A stretch of DNA of 64,000 nucleotides from Anaerostipes sp. (GTDB taxonomy: Bacteria > Bacillota > Clostridia > Lachnospirales > Lachnospiraceae): positions 24,739-88,738 of the forward strand of contig JAQWFL010000010.1 of the NCBI GenBank assembly GCA_028704435.1, in the 5' to 3' direction. A program made the translations under genes and the position numbers. How positions within the stretch are numbered: the stretch's first letter is position 1; every line of letters starts with the position of its first letter. A model generated the notes under the pieces. The model had not been told where the DNA came from, did not search any database, and was given only the letters and a program-made list of their open reading frames with translations. Of this stretch, positions 18,317 through 26,793 are shown piece after piece.

Positions 18317-18437
18317 AAAAAAAACTTGATTCAAACCATAAACTTCTCTTTATGACAAGCAGGCACAAAATGCCTGTTACATAAATATAAAATCCATCGT
18401 TCAAACCAAGTTTAGCCTGCATTACCAGTAACAATCC
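18317..18437 (-). promoter_or_regulatory. RAT antiterminator and terminator in the manX leader
   Basis: GGATTGTTACTGG...GCAGGC at about 18415-18437 matches the ribonucleic antiterminator bound by LicT/SacT/BglG proteins. Its 3' side (AAACTTG, 18407-18413) can pair with CAAGTTT, which is followed by a T run (18317-18328), across an inner CAGGCA/TGCCTG hairpin (18360-18376). The licT-like gene immediately upstream is the obvious regulator. The whole licT-manX gap is taken up by this leader. Confidence 0.85.
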
Positions 18438-18482
18438 TGATTAAAAAATTATTAACTTTTTATAAAAGTTTTATTAACTTTA

Positions 18483-19313
18483 CTATCTCATTGTAACTCT
18501 TCTGATGTGAACTGTCAAGTACATCATCTCTTCATCTTTCATTTCGTGATTACATTTTTTTTGAATGTGCTCCTTAATCTTCTCCACACAATCAACACAG
18601 TCTTGATACTTATTCCTTATAATCTCTTGGAATTCCGTATCATCACTCTCTACTTCCTTCCCAGCATATATTCTCTGTGAAAAGAACTTCAAATGAGTAA
18701 TAAATCTTTCATAATAAACAGAATCCTTGTCAATCTTACCATCAAAACATTCATCGACAATCCCTAGGATATCATCTACCAGCTTAGTCATCTCTGTAAT
18801 CTGTGTCATATCCATATCAAGCTCTGCATTCACAATATGAAGTGCGATAAATGCAGCTTCATCCATAGGAAGCGTAACTTTTAACTTACGTTCAATCATT
18901 CGAATTGCAGCCTGTCCAATCAAATATTCTTGGTAATAAAACTTCTTTACTTCCCAAAAAAATGGATTCTGAAATGGAACACCCATCTCAACACGCTCAA
19001 TTGCAAAATTAATATGATCCGTTAATGCTACATAAATATTGTCATTGATATTCTTTTGTAATCTATCCTTTGCGTACTGAATAATCTCATTAGAAATTAA
19101 CACACGTTCCATCGGAATCTCTGATACTAATTCCTGAAATCGATGGGATACTTTAGAATCCTGCATCGTGAACACTTTCTCAATTTTGTCTGAATCAATC
19201 AAGTCTCCTTTTTTAGTCTTGAATCCAAGTCCTCGTCCCATTAAAACGTTCTCAACACCATTGCCATCTCTTGAAATAACAATGTTGTTATTTACAACCT
19301 TTAATATCTGCAA
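18483..19313 (-). CDS. licT: LicT/BglG-type transcription antiterminator
   Basis: RNA-binding antiterminator controlled by PTS phosphorylation. The N-terminal CAT domain (about 1-55; QILKVVNNNIVISRDGNG, LMGRGLGF) binds RAT hairpins. Two PRD domains follow (about 65-170 and 170-276) with conserved histidines in LTDHINFAIER, ALHIVNAE, FITHLKFF and LTVHIRRV. The start is probably the TTG at 19313, eight bases after GAGAGG; a TTG two codons earlier is too close. RAT elements precede both this gene and manX, so it probably controls itself and manXYZ, antiterminating when hexose is available. Confidence 0.93.
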   Translation of the reverse strand: MQILKVVNNNIVISRDGNGVENVLMGRGLGFKTKKGDLIDSDKIEKVFTMQDSKVSHRFQELVSEIPMERVLISNEIIQYAKDRLQKNINDNIYVALTDHINFAIERVEMGVPFQNPFFWEVKKFYYQEYLIGQAAIRMIERKLKVTLPMDEAAFIALHIVNAELDMDMTQITEMTKLVDDILGIVDECFDGKIDKDSVYYERFITHLKFFSQRIYAGKEVESDDTEFQEIIRNKYQDCVDCVEKIKEHIQKKCNHEMKDEEMMYLTVHIRRVTMR

Positions 19314-19360
19314 TGTCAAAACCTCTCTTTTTTCTGATGCTGCCGGCTTCTGTCAAGGAC

Positions 19361-19433
19361 AAAAAAAAAGCAAACCAATATGTACAAAAAAGATGTTTCA
19401 ACTTTGGTTTAGCCTGCCGAACAGTAACAATCC
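19361..19433 (-). promoter_or_regulatory. RAT antiterminator and terminator in the licT leader
   Basis: GGATTGTTACTG...GGCAGGCTAAACC at 19406-19433 is a close RAT match. Its 3' part overlaps a terminator stem (AAACCAA / TTGGTTT, 19372-19410) ending in a nine-T run at 19361-19369. This gives positive autoregulation of licT. Confidence 0.9.
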
Positions 19434-19447
19434 ATTACTTAAATAAC

Positions 19448-19476
19448 ATGATACCAACTTGTTATCCTTTTGTCAA
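19448..19476 (-). promoter_or_regulatory. Sigma-A promoter of licT
   Basis: TTGACA (19471-19476) and TATCAT (19448-19453) with a 17-base spacer, just upstream of the RAT. Confidence 0.75.
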
Positions 19477-19521
19477 TGCCTTACTTTTATATTCTTTCCC
19501 ATATATTCTCTCCCATCTCCC

Positions 19522-19550
19522 TTGTATATTTTTTGGGGTTATGATATCAT
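19522..19550 (+). promoter_or_regulatory. Sigma-A-like promoter of the BrkB-family gene
   Basis: TTGTAT (19522-19527) and TATCAT (19545-19550) with a 17-base spacer, divergent from the licT promoter. Confidence 0.5.
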
Positions 19551-19586
19551 TTATTATCTTAATGGAAGAAGAAAGGTATGTATACT

Positions 19587-20420
19587 ATGTTAAAATTATT
19601 ATCACTGATTGGGAGTGTGATTGATAAAACCCAAAAGGATCATGTGACTGCATTTTCTGCACAAACTGCCTTTTTTACGGTATTATCCTTTTTCCCATTT
19701 GTTATTGCTATTTTAGCACTGATGAGATTTTTTCCCATTACGCCCACCGATTTGATTCATTTGGCAAAATACTATCTGCCAGAACAATATAGCAGTAGTT
19801 TAATCGCTATTATCAATTCCTTATATGGTAAAATCACCACATTTTATATGTCTTTTACTGTAATTACTTTATTTTGGTCCGCCTCGAAAGGAATCCTTGC
19901 TATAGCCAACGGACTAAACACAATTCACGAGATTGAAGAAAAGAGAAATTACTTTGTATTACGATTTATTTCTTCTGTATATATTGCCATTATTTCTGTT
20001 GCCGTCCTTGTTGGACTAGTTGCACTTTTATTTGGAAATACATTGTTAAATCAACTGTTTACTTTTGAACCAGTCCTTGGAAATCAGAGACTTATCTTTA
20101 CTTGTATTCGATTTCTAATATCTTTTTTTGTTTTTTTTCTTGTGTTTATTTATGTATATCGATTCCTGCCAAGTGAGAATCTAAAGTTTAAAGAAGTTCT
20201 TCCTGGTGCATTGTTTAGCACCATTGGTTGGATGGTATTATCACTATTCTTTTCTTTATATTTTGACAATTTTAAATTCTTTTCTATTATGTATGGTGGT
20301 CTTACAAGTATCTTACTCACACTATTTTGGTTGTATTTTTGTATGATGTGTCTTTTTATAGGTGCTGAGATTAATCAATTTTTTATTGTAGACAAAAAGA
20401 AAAGGAATGTTAGACACTAA
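19587..20420 (+). CDS. YihY/BrkB-family membrane protein
   Basis: Polytopic inner-membrane protein of the YihY/UPF0761 family, about six membrane segments in 277 residues. FSAQTAFFTVLSFFPFVIAIL near the start, WSASKGILAIANGLN and the ending YGGLTSILLTLFWLYFCMMCLFIGAEIN are the family hallmarks. The function is not settled: the old ribonuclease BN name is not supported, and a transport role has been suggested. Two ATGs are possible; 19587 has a better distance from GAAAGG than 19578. Transcribed alone, between the licT promoter and a shared terminator. Confidence 0.85.
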   Translation: MLKLLSLIGSVIDKTQKDHVTAFSAQTAFFTVLSFFPFVIAILALMRFFPITPTDLIHLAKYYLPEQYSSSLIAIINSLYGKITTFYMSFTVITLFWSASKGILAIANGLNTIHEIEEKRNYFVLRFISSVYIAIISVAVLVGLVALLFGNTLLNQLFTFEPVLGNQRLIFTCIRFLISFFVFFLVFIYVYRFLPSENLKFKEVLPGALFSTIGWMVLSLFFSLYFDNFKFFSIMYGGLTSILLTLFWLYFCMMCLFIGAEINQFFIVDKKKRNVRH

Positions 20421-20439
20421 AATCTAACATTCCTTTTTT
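20404..20439. terminator. Bidirectional terminator between the BrkB-family gene and the PFK
   Basis: A 12-bp stem (AGGAATGTTAGA / TCTAACATTCCT) followed by six T on the plus strand and a T-rich stretch on the minus strand. The BrkB stop codon lies inside the loop. Confidence 0.85.
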
Positions 20440-20456
20440 GAAATAACATTCTCCGT

Positions 20457-21683
20457 TTATTCTTCTAAAATAAAGTTTTTAGGAACTCCATTTTCATATG
20501 GAACATTCACTTCCCCTTGAATCAACGGTCTTAAATAATCCACTAGTTCTTCCTTAATATCATGTCCATCTTCTGTAATCCATTCCATTGGAACTTTTTT
20601 CTCTACATTTGCAATCTTTGAAAGATCTGCAAGTTCAATCTCCACCTGATAACCTTTGGTATCTAAGCGTTTCAAAGCAGACATCTTTCCACTTTCCCCA
20701 CGAATTGCACTAATCGCTGCATATGCACCTAGATTTCTCGACTCTGTAATGTCCGTATTGCTAAGCATATACCCTGCACAACGCTGTAAAACATTTAATT
20801 CCACAGATCGAACTTTACATCCGATTCTCTCTCCTACAACACCCTCTAAATACTTTCCGATTCCTGATAAATACTTGTGTCCAAAAGCGTCTTCTTTTCC
20901 AGATTTGGTTTCCTCTCCCACGTATCTGCCTTGAGCATCTTTCACACCTTCACTTACTGCAATGATTACATTCATATTTTCTTTTAATGCCTGACGGACA
21001 TCCATCTCAAATATATCAACGTCAAATGCTCTCTCGCATAAATAAATTAGTTGAGGCACTCTTCTTTTTTCTGTTCTTGCTAGTGCCGCACTGGCAGTTA
21101 ACCATCCGGCATTGCGTCCCATAACCTCTACAATCGTAACAGATGGAATATCATATACATAGCTATCACATGCAATCTCGGAAAATGCTGTAGCAATAAA
21201 CTTCGCGGCGGATCCAAATCCTGGACAGTGGTCTGTTTCTCCTAAATCATTGTCAATGGTCTTAGGTGCTCCCATAATTTTAATATCACGAATTCCTTGT
21301 GATTGACAATATAACGACAGCTTATAAACAGTGTCCATAGAATCATTTCCACCAGTATAAATAAAATATCCGATATTGTTTTTCCTCAAAATATTTATAA
21401 TGTTCTGAAACTCTTCTTCATTCTTTGAAGGATCATCTAATTTCCATCGACAAGAACCAAGGGCGGCGGCCGGTGTTACAGAAAGCAGATCTCTGACAGA
21501 CGGATTCTTACAAACTTCGTTTAAAACAACAAAGTTTTCATTCAAAACCCCTTTTATTCCGTGCAATGCCCCATATACATTTTCAATCTCTCCACTGGAA
21601 ATCCCAGCATCAATCACTCCTGCGACAGTTGCATTGATTGCTGCAGATGGTCCTCCTGACTGAGCTACTAACATATTCTTCAT
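20457..21683 (-). CDS. pfp: PPi-dependent 6-phosphofructokinase
   Basis: Glycolytic phosphotransferase making fructose 1,6-bisphosphate, reversibly if PPi-linked. The phosphate-donor site reads GGNDSMD, with Asp in the position where ATP enzymes have Gly, and the next motif is PKTIDNDL with Lys instead of the PGTIDND of ATP enzymes. Both changes mark diphosphate-dependent forms. MGRNAGWL and LGSCRW are also conserved. It has 408 residues and no long insertions. Monocistronic, divergent from pepP. Donor preference is predicted from motifs and not proven. Confidence 0.9.
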   Translation of the reverse strand: MKNMLVAQSGGPSAAINATVAGVIDAGISSGEIENVYGALHGIKGVLNENFVVLNEVCKNPSVRDLLSVTPAAALGSCRWKLDDPSKNEEEFQNIINILRKNNIGYFIYTGGNDSMDTVYKLSLYCQSQGIRDIKIMGAPKTIDNDLGETDHCPGFGSAAKFIATAFSEIACDSYVYDIPSVTIVEVMGRNAGWLTASAALARTEKRRVPQLIYLCERAFDVDIFEMDVRQALKENMNVIIAVSEGVKDAQGRYVGEETKSGKEDAFGHKYLSGIGKYLEGVVGERIGCKVRSVELNVLQRCAGYMLSNTDITESRNLGAYAAISAIRGESGKMSALKRLDTKGYQVEIELADLSKIANVEKKVPMEWITEDGHDIKEELVDYLRPLIQGEVNVPYENGVPKNFILEE

Positions 21684-21754
21684 ATGCTTCTTCCTTTCCT
21701 ACTAATCCTAGTTTTTCATTTCATTTGGTAGATAATATACAACCTATTATAACC

Positions 21755-21776
21755 ATTTACATGATATAATGTAAAT
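21755..21776. promoter_or_regulatory. Inverted repeat over the pepP promoter region
   Basis: ATTTACAT (21755-21762) and ATGTAAAT (21769-21776) are 6 bases apart and overlap a TATAAT (21765-21770) placed to serve pepP. It could be an operator in the divergent pfp-pepP spacer; no regulator can be named. Confidence 0.4.
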
Positions 21777-21798
21777 AACAAATCAAAGGAGGCACCAA

Positions 21799-23571
21799 AT
21801 GAACCAACAACTATTACAATTACAACAAAAACTAAAAGAACAGCATATCACATATTATTTAATTCCAAGTGAAGACCCCCACCAGTCAGAATACGTGGAT
21901 GAACACTATAAATGCCGACAGTTCATTTCAGAATTTACTGGTTCTGCAGGGACCTTGTTAGTTGGTGTTGATTCCTGTTATTTATGGACAGATGGCCGGT
22001 ATTTTACACAGGCGGAAGAACAAATCAATTCCACACAGATTCAATTAATGAAATCTGCAGTTTCTGGTGTTCCCACCATATCAGATTTCTTAAAGTCTCA
22101 TTTGAAACATAATGACATCTTAGGTGTTAATGGTACAACGATTTCTACTTCCTATGGAAAACAACTGGAAAATCTAGCACAGTCATGTAACGCTTCCTTT
22201 CAGTCAGACTTTACATTCGTAGAAGATATATGGACAGACAGACCTGAAAAAAAGCAGTCTGAGATTTTTTTTCATGATATTTCATATGCAGGCGAAGAAG
22301 TTTCTTCTAAATTGTCGTCCATTCGAGAGCGTCTGGCTGAAATCAAGATTGATTCTCACTTTCTATCTGCTCTTCCTGATATTGCATGGCTCTTTAATCT
22401 TAGAGGTGATGACATGGAATGTACTCCTCTTTTTTACAGCTATGCTTATATTACAGAAAAAGAATGCCATTTATTTTTAAATATCTCTTGTTTGACCACA
22501 AAAGCCCTCAATCATCTAGAAGAAAATCAAATAATTCTTCATGAATATGATGAAGTTGAGGCATTTTTAAACGCACAAGAAAGAAGTGTTTTTTTAGATC
22601 CTGATACAACAAACTATGATTTATACCACATTTTAAAGAAAAATAATATGGCTCTTGGAACCAATCCATCTACTCCTTTAAAAGCAATTCGAAATGAGAT
22701 TCAAGTTGAAAATTTACGAAAATGTCATTTGTATGATGGAGTTGCCATGACAAAATTTATGTATTGGTTAAAAACAAACATTGGGAAAATTCCAATGACA
22801 GAAATATCTGTCAGCGACTATTTAGAAGAACTTCGAAAAATCCAACCAGATTATCATAGTTTAAGTTTTGAGACTATCTGTGCCTACAAAGAACATGCCG
22901 CTATGATGCATTACTGCTCTACAAAAGACTCTGATGTAGAATTAAAACCAGAAGGAATGCTTCTCATTGATTCTGGTGGACAGTATTTTAGTGGAACCAC
23001 TGATATTACCAGAACTTTTATTCTTGGTCCAGTTTCTGACGAGGAAAAAAAGAACTTTACAATTGTCTGCAAATGTATGTTAAACCTTGCAAATGCCAAA
23101 TTCCTGCTAGGGTGTAGAGGAAGCAATCTAGATATTTTGTCTCGAGGTCCACTTTGGGAACATGGAATTGACTATCGCTGTGGTACTGGCCATGGTGTTG
23201 GCTATTTCCTTGGGGTCCATGAAGGACCTAACGCTTTTCGCTGGCAGACAAAAGCCGATCGATTAGATGCCATCTTAAGACCTGGTATGGTTACCACCGA
23301 CGAACCTGGGGTTTATGTTCCTGGTAAATATGGAATTCGGACAGAGAATATGCTTCTTTGCAAAAAGCAAAAACAAAATGAATATGGTTCATTTTTAGAA
23401 TTTGAGCCATTAACCTTAGTTCCCATTGACATGGATGGAATCGACTTTAACTATTTTGATGAAGAAGACAAAAAACGTCTAAGGGAATACCATAAAATGG
23501 TATGGGATATTATTTCTCCCCACTTATCAGATGAGGAGAGAAACTGGCTAAAAGAATTTATCCAGCAATAA
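21799..23571 (+). CDS. pepP: Xaa-Pro aminopeptidase (M24 family)
   Basis: Cytoplasmic dimetal peptidase that removes N-terminal residues before proline. Its 590 residues form the large three-domain class: two creatinase-like domains (about 1-300), then the M24 pita-bread domain. Metal ligands are visible as Asp in LLIDSGGQY and GTTDITRTF, His in GTGHGVGYFLGVHEGP, and Glu in TTDEPGVY and RTENMLL. The start follows AAAGGAGG. Convergent with the AEC carrier gene. Confidence 0.95.
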   Translation: MNQQLLQLQQKLKEQHITYYLIPSEDPHQSEYVDEHYKCRQFISEFTGSAGTLLVGVDSCYLWTDGRYFTQAEEQINSTQIQLMKSAVSGVPTISDFLKSHLKHNDILGVNGTTISTSYGKQLENLAQSCNASFQSDFTFVEDIWTDRPEKKQSEIFFHDISYAGEEVSSKLSSIRERLAEIKIDSHFLSALPDIAWLFNLRGDDMECTPLFYSYAYITEKECHLFLNISCLTTKALNHLEENQIILHEYDEVEAFLNAQERSVFLDPDTTNYDLYHILKKNNMALGTNPSTPLKAIRNEIQVENLRKCHLYDGVAMTKFMYWLKTNIGKIPMTEISVSDYLEELRKIQPDYHSLSFETICAYKEHAAMMHYCSTKDSDVELKPEGMLLIDSGGQYFSGTTDITRTFILGPVSDEEKKNFTIVCKCMLNLANAKFLLGCRGSNLDILSRGPLWEHGIDYRCGTGHGVGYFLGVHEGPNAFRWQTKADRLDAILRPGMVTTDEPGVYVPGKYGIRTENMLLCKKQKQNEYGSFLEFEPLTLVPIDMDGIDFNYFDEEDKKRLREYHKMVWDIISPHLSDEERNWLKEFIQQ

Positions 23572-23611
23572 AGAAAAGCTGTTTATCGTATATGTGATAA
23601 ACAGCTTTTCT
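23572..23611. terminator. Bidirectional terminator between pepP and the AEC carrier
   Basis: A 16-bp perfect stem (AGAAAAGCTGTTTATC at 23572-23587, its complement at 23596-23611) with an 8-base loop and A/T-rich ends, between convergent genes. Confidence 0.85.
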
Positions 23612-23621
23612 TTATCTAATT

Positions 23622-24545
23622 CTAATATACAAGTCCTGCCACTGCAAACACTGCTGACATAGAGACTACAGAAAACAAGGTAATCAATGCAAACAATTCT
23701 GCTGCATACCCTACATCCTTGTCAAACTTAACTGCAAACATTGTTGTAACTGCTGCTGTTGGTGCTGAAACTCCAAGTAACACAATTCTCTTTACTTCAA
23801 TATCAATATCCAGGAACATCATAATTCCTAGTAAAATCAAAGGAATTACAATGAGCTTCATAAACGAAATATAATAGATCCTTTTTTGCTTTAACGTAGC
23901 CCGTATATTTGTTTGTCCAATGGATACCCCTGCTACAATCATGGCTAAAGGAGTATTCATTCCTCCAATTGATTGAATTGTACTTAAAAATAATCCTGGA
24001 ATTCTAATCTGTAATAAGAAAAATAAAATTCCAAAGAATGTTGCAACCATCACTGGAGCACATATAATATTCTTCCACGAACCCTTTTCATATCCTCCTC
24101 GCATCAGGGAAATTCCTTGAGACCAGACTAAAACATTCTGTGCGGAAATAAATGCCGTAATATATATTACTCCAAGATTGCCATACATGGCTTGTGCAAT
24201 TGGAATCCCCATAAATCCGCAGTTAGGGTAAATCAATGCAAACTTCTCAAGCACCGAACGATTCTTATCTTTTCCTTTTACCATAAATCTTGATAAGAAG
24301 ATAGGAATCAGATGCGAAACAAATCCCAAAATAAAGACTGCCGCCAATCCCTTCAATATCTCAGATGTATAATCCACTTGAAACGCAGAAAATACTACAC
24401 AGGGAACAACTGCATAAAGTGCAACATTTGATAATGCTTTACTTCCTTCCTGTGTCACAAATTTAATCTTATAAAATAAAAGTCCAACTGTCATCATAAG
24501 AAACATCTTTAAAATCTGTGTTGAAACTATATAAATAATTCCCAA
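23622..24545 (-). CDS. AEC-family transporter (auxin efflux carrier/malate permease type)
   Basis: Integral membrane carrier of 307 residues with about ten segments in two halves, the AEC fold. YPNCGFMGIPIAQAMYG and MNTPLAMIVAGVSIGQTN are the conserved crossing regions. Family members carry organic acids such as malate or malonate, or amino-acid-like compounds; the substrate here is unknown. It starts eight bases after a solute-binding lipoprotein gene, which is odd because AEC carriers are not known to need one. Confidence 0.88.
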   Translation of the reverse strand: MGIIYIVSTQILKMFLMMTVGLLFYKIKFVTQEGSKALSNVALYAVVPCVVFSAFQVDYTSEILKGLAAVFILGFVSHLIPIFLSRFMVKGKDKNRSVLEKFALIYPNCGFMGIPIAQAMYGNLGVIYITAFISAQNVLVWSQGISLMRGGYEKGSWKNIICAPVMVATFFGILFFLLQIRIPGLFLSTIQSIGGMNTPLAMIVAGVSIGQTNIRATLKQKRIYYISFMKLIVIPLILLGIMMFLDIDIEVKRIVLLGVSAPTAAVTTMFAVKFDKDVGYAAELFALITLFSVVSMSAVFAVAGLVY

Positions 24546-24553
24546 ATAAACCC

Positions 24554-25396
24554 CTACTCTTCTACGTTGTTTGACTCAATCCACTTGTTCTCAATCTTCT
24601 GATAATCACCTTGTGTTGTCATCTCTTGAAGTGCTACGTTAAATTCATCAACTTTTTTATATCCTTTTTTGAACATAATTCCATAATTACTTTCTTCTTC
24701 ACTTAAACTCTCTCCAAGATCTACAATATTCGTGTTCTTATGCTCTTTTAGATAATAATCAACACCTGTAGCATCATAAAGTGTCACATCAATCTTTCCT
24801 TTTTCTAATGCCTTATAAATTTGGGCCATATTTTTAAACTTTTTCACTTTATTTCCCTGTGCTAAATAAGTCTCCACATATTCAGCATTGGCTGTTCCGT
24901 CTTCCACACCAATTTTCTTTCCCTTTATGTCCTTACGCTCCTCAATCTTACTATTCTTGTTCACCATAATATGAATTGAATTTTCATAGTATTCATCAGA
25001 GAACGTAAACTCCTTTAATCTTTTATCTGTTCTAGAAATAGCTGCAATGGCACAGTCAAACTCCCCGCTTTTAACCTTCTTTGAAATATCAGCCATAGAA
25101 CTTGGAACAAGTTCATATTCAAATCCAAGATATTGACTAATTCCATCTATAAGATCAATATCAAAGCCTACAATTTTTTCCTCCTTCTTACTCTTATAAG
25201 AAAATGGTGGCATTTCTGCAGAAACTCCAATCTTTAGCTTTTTCCCTTTCATAGAGTTCTTAACCTTCTTAGAAGTAATCTTTGTCTTTTTCACGTTCTC
25301 TTTTTTTGTATCTTCTTTTTTTGTAAATGGTGATGTACAACCTGCAAGAGAAAAAACAAGTACCAACGCCATACAAACTGTAACTAATCTCTTCAT
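24554..25396 (-). CDS. Family 3 extracellular solute-binding lipoprotein
   Basis: Surface lipoprotein of the amino-acid-binding family (SBP_bac_3). The signal peptide ends in the lipobox FSLAGC (Cys about 19). After a lysine-rich linker comes the binding fold: LKIGVSAEMPPFSYKSKKEEKIVGFDIDLIDGI, IAAISRTDKRLKEFTFSDEYYEN and KKIGVEDGTANAEYV. Such proteins usually feed an ABC importer of polar amino acids, but no permease or ATPase is next to it. It is co-transcribed with an AEC carrier. It may serve an ABC transporter encoded elsewhere, or sense ligand. Confidence 0.88.
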   Translation of the reverse strand: MKRLVTVCMALVLVFSLAGCTSPFTKKEDTKKENVKKTKITSKKVKNSMKGKKLKIGVSAEMPPFSYKSKKEEKIVGFDIDLIDGISQYLGFEYELVPSSMADISKKVKSGEFDCAIAAISRTDKRLKEFTFSDEYYENSIHIMVNKNSKIEERKDIKGKKIGVEDGTANAEYVETYLAQGNKVKKFKNMAQIYKALEKGKIDVTLYDATGVDYYLKEHKNTNIVDLGESLSEEESNYGIMFKKGYKKVDEFNVALQEMTTQGDYQKIENKWIESNNVEE

Positions 25397-25436
25397 TCTT
25401 CATTCCTCGATTCTTTTTAATTTATCACTGTCTTTC

Positions 25437-25465
25437 ATCATATCATCCGAAAAAATGCATGTCAA
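25437..25465 (-). promoter_or_regulatory. Sigma-A promoter of the binding protein-AEC operon
   Basis: TTGACA (25460-25465) and TATGAT (25437-25442) with a 17-base spacer on the minus strand, in the spacer divergent from sigG. Confidence 0.75.
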
Positions 25466-25551
25466 TTGTATGGCAATTATTTCATCGTATAAAAATCTAT
25501 GATTTTGTAAATGATTTTACTATGAAACGTTTACAGATGGAGGAAAATATT

Positions 25552-26328
25552 ATGGCACGTAACAAAGTTGAAATCTGCGGTGTCAATACCGCTTCATTAC
25601 CATTACTTAGCAATCAGGAAAAAACTATCTTATTTCAAAAGATCGAAGAAGGGGATTTGGCAGCAAGAGAACAATACATCAAAGGCAACCTTAGACTAGT
25701 CTTAAGTGTCATCCAACGTTTTTCAAACAGCAAAGAAAATTTTGATGATTTATTTCAAGTAGGTTGCATTGGTCTGATGAAAGCAATTGATAATTTTGAT
25801 CGAACACTGAATGTTAAATTCTCCACCTATGCCGTTCCCATGATTATTGGTGAGGTCCGGCGTTATCTTCGAGACAATAATTCTATGCGGGTCAGCCGTT
25901 CTTTAAGAGACATTGCGTATAAAGCTCTTTCTACCAAAGAGCGACTCACAAGAGAACAAAACAAAGAACCTACCATTGATGAAATTGCTGAAACCATTGA
26001 TTTGAAAAAAGAAGACATTATGTTTGCACTTGATGCCATCTCCACGCCACTTTCTTTATATGAACCTATCTATCAAGACGGGGGAGATCCTCTTTATCTT
26101 GTAGACCAAGTCAAAGATAAAAAAAATAAAGAAGAACTATGGATTGAATCCATTGCATTAAAAGATGCTATGACTCATCTTTCCGCCCGAGAATATAATA
26201 TTATTAAACTACGTTTTTTTGATGGAAAAACACAGACTGAAGTAGCCGATGAAATCAGCATTTCCCAAGCCCAAGTAAGCCGACTTGAGAAAAACGCCTT
26301 AAAACATATGAAGCGATACTTAGAATAA
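25552..26328 (+). CDS. sigG: Sporulation sigma factor G
   Basis: Late forespore RNA polymerase sigma factor. The N-terminal MARNKVEICGVNT is a SigG signature. Region 2 (NLRLVLSVIQRF, DDLFQVGCIGLMKAIDNFD, FSTYAVPMIIGEVRRYLRDN), region 3 and region 4 (ISQAQVSRLEKNAL) are all present in 258 residues. The start at 25552 follows GGAGG; the ORF's 31 upstream codons overlap a minus-strand promoter and are not coding. It shows the organism makes endospores. A spore-protein gene with a sigma-G-type promoter lies at 44.7 kb. Confidence 0.96.
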   Translation: MARNKVEICGVNTASLPLLSNQEKTILFQKIEEGDLAAREQYIKGNLRLVLSVIQRFSNSKENFDDLFQVGCIGLMKAIDNFDRTLNVKFSTYAVPMIIGEVRRYLRDNNSMRVSRSLRDIAYKALSTKERLTREQNKEPTIDEIAETIDLKKEDIMFALDAISTPLSLYEPIYQDGGDPLYLVDQVKDKKNKEELWIESIALKDAMTHLSAREYNIIKLRFFDGKTQTEVADEISISQAQVSRLEKNALKHMKRYLE

Positions 26329-26347
26329 GAAATTTATAGATTATTTA

Positions 26348-26400
26348 AACCAAAGAGGAATGATATCCGTTGAAAGATATCATTCTTGTTTGGTCTTTTT
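26348..26400. terminator. Bidirectional terminator after sigG
   Basis: A long stem joining 26348-26368 with 26377-26396 (GAATGATATC/GATATCATTC core), followed by T on the plus strand. It overlaps the 3' end of the convergent membrane-protein gene. Confidence 0.75.
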
Positions 26401-26784
26401 TCCAAATTCAATACTCCCCCATATGATTCTTGTTTCCCAAACAAAAGATAAAATTGGGACTCCCATCCATAATGTCTTACTTTCTTCGCTTAATATCCCA
26501 AGATGTAAAATTCCAAAACATTGAAGCACTATAACAAGAGTATATAAAGCCAAACCAATCAATGTTGGCGTAAAAACATAGTGTCTGTTTCGATCTAATT
26601 CCTTATTAAAATAAAAATAAGACATTCCATTGATTGCAAGACTAAAACCAGATAAAATTACACTGATTCTATAATAGTTCTCAATAGGCTGAAAGAAACG
26701 ACCAATCCAGGCACAAAATGCAGCCAATATGCAAATTAAAAGCATAATGATCCATAATAATTTTTCCATTCTAGATTTTTTCAT
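26380..26784 (-). CDS. Small four-helix membrane protein, unknown function
   Basis: I do not recognise this 134-residue protein. It has about four hydrophobic segments (near residues 9-27, 40-56, 71-92 and 106-122) with a basic N-terminus and a basic C-terminal tail. It starts 9 bases after the HAD phosphatase gene and is probably co-transcribed with it; its end lies inside the sigG terminator. Confidence 0.65.
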   Translation of the reverse strand: MKKSRMEKLLWIIMLLICILAAFCAWIGRFFQPIENYYRISVILSGFSLAINGMSYFYFNKELDRNRHYVFTPTLIGLALYTLVIVLQCFGILHLGILSEESKTLWMGVPILSFVWETRIIWGSIEFGKKTKQE

Positions 26785-26793
26785 TTTTCTCCT

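Noticed and set aside
25459..25551. 31-codon N-terminal extension of SigG
   Set aside because: The SigG family starts at MARNKVEICG with GGAGG upstream; the extension overlaps a minus-strand promoter.
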